Shown here: piece by piece, positions 6,025 to 8,342 of the stretch
Layout of the letters: every line of letters starts with the position of its first letter
Position numbering within the stretch: the first letter of the stretch is position 1
NCBI GenBank assembly: GCA_028067895.1
Contig: JAPTUI010000647.1
Span: forward strand, 1-8,342
Length of the DNA stretch: 8,342 nucleotides
Source of the DNA: Pseudomonadota bacterium
GTDB lineage: Bacteria > Pseudomonadota > Gammaproteobacteria > Steroidobacterales > Steroidobacteraceae
Reading direction: 5' to 3'
Translations under genes and position numbers: made by a program
The notes under the pieces: generated by a model
Databases searched by the model: none
What the model saw: the letters and a program-made list of their open reading frames with translations, nothing else
What the model was told of the DNA's origin: nothing

Positions 6025-7794
6025 CTAGGGCGCGCCAGCTTCGCCGCGGTGTCGCGTGAGCCAGACCTGCAGCCGCGCTGCGTCCATCGGCCGGGCGATG
6101 AGAAAGCCCTGGTACTCGTCGCAACCGGCGGCGGCGAGCAGGTCCCGCTGGCGAGGATCTTCCACCCCTTCGGCAACGACCCGCGCCCCGATCGAGCGGG
6201 CCATGTCGATGATCGCGCGCAGGATTGCCACATCGCGCGCGCGCGTTACGATGTCCGCGACCAGGGAACGGTCGATCTTCAATGCTGCGAGCGGCAGACG
6301 CATCAGCTGACTGAGGTTCGAGTACCCGGTGCCGAAGTCATCGATCGCGACGCGTACGCCGAGGCGGCCAAGTCCCCCGAGGCAGCGCAATGCGGCGCCG
6401 GCGTCGCGCATCAGCGCCGATTCGGTGATCTCGACCTCCAGATGCGACGGGTCGACGCCGTGACGCTGCAGCGCTGCGTCGATCTGCTCGTGCATCTGGC
6501 GCGAACACAGCGGCACCGCCGAGAGGTTGACCGCGACCGGGACGTCGAGCACCCGGTCCCGACGCCAGCGAGCGAGCTGCCGGCACGCCTCCTCCAGCAC
6601 CCACTCCCCGAGCGGGATGATCAGACCGCTCTCCTCGGCGATCGGAATGAACTCGGCCGGTCCCACCGCGCCCTGCGCGCCGTTGCGCCAGCGGACCAGC
6701 GCCTCGAGGCCGCTCAGGCGTCCGGCGCAGAGCGAGAGTTTCGGCTGGTAATGCAATTCGAAGCGACCGGCGTCGATCGCCGCGCGCAGGTGTGCCTCGA
6801 GACTCACCCGACGCAGCGCCGCCTGGCGCATGTGCGGAGCGAACACCTGCGTGTTGTAGAGCCGACGGGCACGCGCGTCGTGCAGCGCCGCATCGGCATT
6901 GGCGAGCAGTTCGGCGGCGCCGAGGCCGTGCGGGCCGGCCATGGCCAGACCGATCCGTGCGGTCACCGAGAGCAGATGCGGACCGACCCTGCGGCTGCGT
7001 CCGAGACGCGTGGCGAGTGCGCTGGCCGCCTCGGTGAGCGCGTGCGCCGTGAGTCCGGTGCGCACCAGTACAAAATGATCGCGCCCCAGACGCCCGACCG
7101 TATCCTCCGGGGCCGCGGCGCGGATTAGATCGCGCGCGACGCGTGCCTGGATGGCGCTGCCGACTTCGGCACCGAGTGAATCAACGATGTCCTCGACGCC
7201 GCTGATGCTGATCGACAGCACACCAACGGCCCGATGCGCCGGTGCGGCCGCGGCCAGGATGTCCTGCAGTCTCGCCTGCAGGGCGGCTCGATCCGGCAGC
7301 CCGGTCAGCGCATCGCAGCTGCGGCGCTGCGCCGGGTCGGAAGGGATGCTGCACGCGCCGAGCAGATGCGTGCCCTCCTCGAGCGCACCCTGCAGCAACT
7401 GCGCGCGCTCCGCCGCGCTCATCGAACCGCTCGCGAGCGCCTCCACCATGCCGGCGGCGGCCCGCACGTCCGTCGGATCCTCGAGGTAGCGATTGCACTG
7501 CAGGGCCATGCGCCGTACCAGCGCACGGTCCCGCGGACCGATCTGCCCGGCCCGAAGGCACGGCTCGAGCCGCTCGGCGAGACGCAGCACGACCGAGGAG
7601 AGACTCACCAGGCCCGAGGCGCGGGCCGCGCGCACCAGGCGATGTAGTTCTGTGCGTACCGCACGTGCGTCGCGCACCTGACACTCGCTACCGGGCGCAT
7701 CGGCGGGTGTCTGCAGTCCCTGCGCGAGCGATGCGAACGTGCGCCCGGCTTCAGCGCGGGTCGCACGCCACGCGGTCATTCCCGTCAATCGCAT
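6025..7794 (-). CDS. cyclic-di-GMP phosphodiesterase with HPt-like N-terminus, degenerate GGDEF and intact EAL domain (copy B)
   Basis: A 589-aa paralogue of the protein at 4141-5976, with the same domain order. Residues 45-142: helical region with LHRLVRAARASGL (His51), RLAERLEPCLR and a second helical pair. Residues 160-320: GGDEF fold keeping DALTGLPDR but with GRDHF (237-241) in place of GGDEF, so probably not a cyclase. Residues 325-580: EAL domain with Glu364 (LEALVRW), Asn423 (VNLS), Glu455 (EVEITES), Asp485/486 (IDDFGTGYS), Lys506, Glu542 (VAEGVE) and Gln562 (EYQGF), all expected for active c-di-GMP hydrolysis. The ATG at 7794 overlaps the upstream small gene by 10 nt. The ATG at 7779 (MTAWR) is 6 nt after that gene's stop and aligns better with the VTSPR start of copy A, so either may be used. 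The EAL halves are roughly half identical, so the duplication is old or the copies have specialised. Confidence 0.92.
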   Translation of the reverse strand: MRLTGMTAWRATRAEAGRTFASLAQGLQTPADAPGSECQVRDARAVRTELHRLVRAARASGLVSLSSVVLRLAERLEPCLRAGQIGPRDRALVRRMALQCNRYLEDPTDVRAAAGMVEALASGSMSAAERAQLLQGALEEGTHLLGACSIPSDPAQRRSCDALTGLPDRAALQARLQDILAAAAPAHRAVGVLSISISGVEDIVDSLGAEVGSAIQARVARDLIRAAAPEDTVGRLGRDHFVLVRTGLTAHALTEAASALATRLGRSRRVGPHLLSVTARIGLAMAGPHGLGAAELLANADAALHDARARRLYNTQVFAPHMRQAALRRVSLEAHLRAAIDAGRFELHYQPKLSLCAGRLSGLEALVRWRNGAQGAVGPAEFIPIAEESGLIIPLGEWVLEEACRQLARWRRDRVLDVPVAVNLSAVPLCSRQMHEQIDAALQRHGVDPSHLEVEITESALMRDAGAALRCLGGLGRLGVRVAIDDFGTGYSNLSQLMRLPLAALKIDRSLVADIVTRARDVAILRAIIDMARSIGARVVAEGVEDPRQRDLLAAAGCDEYQGFLIARPMDAARLQVWLTRHRGEAGAP

Positions 7795-8141
7795 TGCTGC
7801 CAGCCGTGTTCGATCGTGGAGACGAACGTCATCACACGGGCGACGTCACCGACTTCGTCGTACTGCATCAGGCGGATGACGGGCTTGCCGCGCTCGCGCG
7901 ACAGATCGAGCGAAAACAGCGCCTCGAAGAACCAGATCCGTCCCACCTCGCGCCAGGCTCGCCACACCGAGTCACGCCGGTCGATGAGACGGCTGAGCAG
8001 CCGCAACGGCGCTGGCGGTACCGCCGCGCTCGCCACGCGGACCGCCCCGGCGGGCACCAGGGGAACGGAACCGAGCAGCGAATCGAGCAGATCGCCGATG
8101 CCCCCCGGATGCTGAACGGTTCGCAGTCGCTGAGTTTCCAT
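7785..8141 (-). CDS. conserved protein of unknown function, small partner in c-di-GMP phosphodiesterase module B
   Basis: A 118-aa paralogue of the product at 3755-4144, beginning METQRLRTVQHP. The ATG at 8141 has GGAG (8151-8154) 9 nt upstream and is preferred over the in-frame ATGs at 8159 and 8156 and the GTG at 8186, which lack a convincing ribosome site. C-x-I before METQRL is nevertheless shared with copy A (NCAI versus ECVI), so a slightly longer form cannot be excluded. Conserved blocks are SRLID..DSVWR.W, RIWFFEALFSLDLSRERGKP, YDEVGD and EHGWQ.C. The least conserved part is residues 24-42. There is no membrane segment or signal peptide. The stop codon lies inside the overlap with the EAL gene, as in module A. 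Function unknown. Confidence 0.82.
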   Translation of the reverse strand: METQRLRTVQHPGGIGDLLDSLLGSVPLVPAGAVRVASAAVPPAPLRLLSRLIDRRDSVWRAWREVGRIWFFEALFSLDLSRERGKPVIRLMQYDEVGDVARVMTFVSTIEHGWQQCD

Positions 8142-8342
8142 GATCACGCACTCCATCATCGGCCCGCCGAGCGATGCGCGGCGCACGGGCGTATGAGAGG
8201 GCGAGTCGGGGCCCCGGTGAGTTGGGGGGCGCGGGAGAGCCGGCGCCGAGAGAGACGCGGCGTGCGTCTGAGCAGAGGCGCACGGAATAAGGTGCGTCCC
8301 GCGTTTTTATGTTATCTGGATTTCGCAGCAGGACTGCGAACC
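8142..8342 (-). promoter_or_regulatory. leader and candidate promoter region of module B
   Basis: No gene is supported here. Read on the minus strand it starts with a hairpin, then an A/T-rich patch with TAACAT (8314-8309, 4/6 to the -10 consensus) followed by AAAAA, then about 165 nt of GC-rich leader up to the ATG at 8141. The leader can form AGACGC/GCGTCT and CGCAC/GTGCG stems. The distance from the -10 candidate to METQRL (167 nt) is almost the same as in module A (169 nt from TATGAT to the GTG at 3788). No clear -35 is seen. Confidence 0.3.
8322..8340. repeat. 7-bp inverted repeat at the window's right edge
   Basis: TTCGCAG and CTGCGAA are perfect reverse complements around a 5-nt loop. 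The repeat covers where a -35 would lie for the TAACAT candidate, so it could be an operator. Without a T-run it is less likely to be the terminator of a gene beyond the window. Confidence 0.35.

Larger units (their letters stand above)
3755..8141. other. inverted, tail-to-tail duplication of a small-protein/EAL phosphodiesterase module
   Basis: Two paralogous gene pairs are arranged symmetrically: small gene then EAL gene on the plus strand, and the mirror image on the minus strand, meeting at a 48-nt gap with a hairpin. Homology covers both genes in full and keeps gene order, overlap and the length of the small protein. Protein divergence is large (about two thirds identity in the small protein, less in the N-terminal and GGDEF parts), so this is an old duplication and not a recent assembly artefact. 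No insertion sequence or long direct repeat is seen at the borders. Confidence 0.85.

Noticed and set aside
6019..7128. 369-codon plus-strand open frame opposite EAL gene B
   Set aside because: Its translation is a shadow of the EAL coding sequence with no domain or ribosome site, while the minus-strand frame has a full catalytic set.
1..8342. CRISPR array, tRNA, rRNA, insertion sequence or prophage features
   Set aside because: No regularly spaced repeats, no cloverleaf-like sequence, and no transposase or integrase reading frame was seen on either strand.

Overview
This is a GC-rich window with dense coding and no RNA genes, CRISPR array or transposase. It looks chromosomal and proteobacterial. 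The GC-rich codon use, a secreted amidase close to Stenotrophomonas peptide amidase, a Pseudomonas-type omega-aminotransferase and GGDEF/EAL proteins suggest a gammaproteobacterium of the Xanthomonadales/Nevskiales/Steroidobacter kind. That placement is an inference; no phylogenetic marker is present.

Layout. (1) Positions 1-1042, minus strand: most of a class III PLP-dependent omega-amino acid--pyruvate aminotransferase, with its C-terminus beyond the window edge. Its only good -10 box lies 7 nt before the ATG, so its mRNA may be leaderless. (2) Positions 1173-2759, plus strand, divergent from it: an exported amidase-signature enzyme close to peptide amidase (Pam), preceded by a G10 tract next to the start codon. 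(3) Positions 2760-2946: an intergenic region rich in inverted repeats. It holds a 26-bp perfect palindrome, a 10-bp palindrome, and an 11-bp inverted repeat whose second arm covers the Shine-Dalgarno sequence of the next gene. (4) Positions 2947-3612, plus strand: a pseudo-receiver plus ANTAR-domain RNA-binding regulator of the AmiR/NasR type. (5) Positions 3755-5976, plus strand, and 8141-6025, minus strand: two copies of one two-gene module facing each other tail to tail. Each module has a 118-129 aa protein of no family I recognise, whose stop overlaps the start of a large protein. The large protein has a helical, HPt-like N-terminal region, a degenerate GGDEF domain and a fully conserved EAL phosphodiesterase domain. 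The two small proteins are about two thirds identical without gaps, and the large ones share all domains.

How it may work together. Both large proteins should bind and hydrolyse cyclic-di-GMP but not make it. The strictly coupled small partner is a candidate sensor, adaptor or modulator, and the HPt-like region could link to phosphorelay or protein-protein signalling. The ANTAR protein just upstream may control transcript elongation through the roughly 140-170 nt leader before module A, or of other genes. The inverted, diverged duplication of a small-protein/phosphodiesterase module next to an ANTAR regulator is the most novel part of the window.
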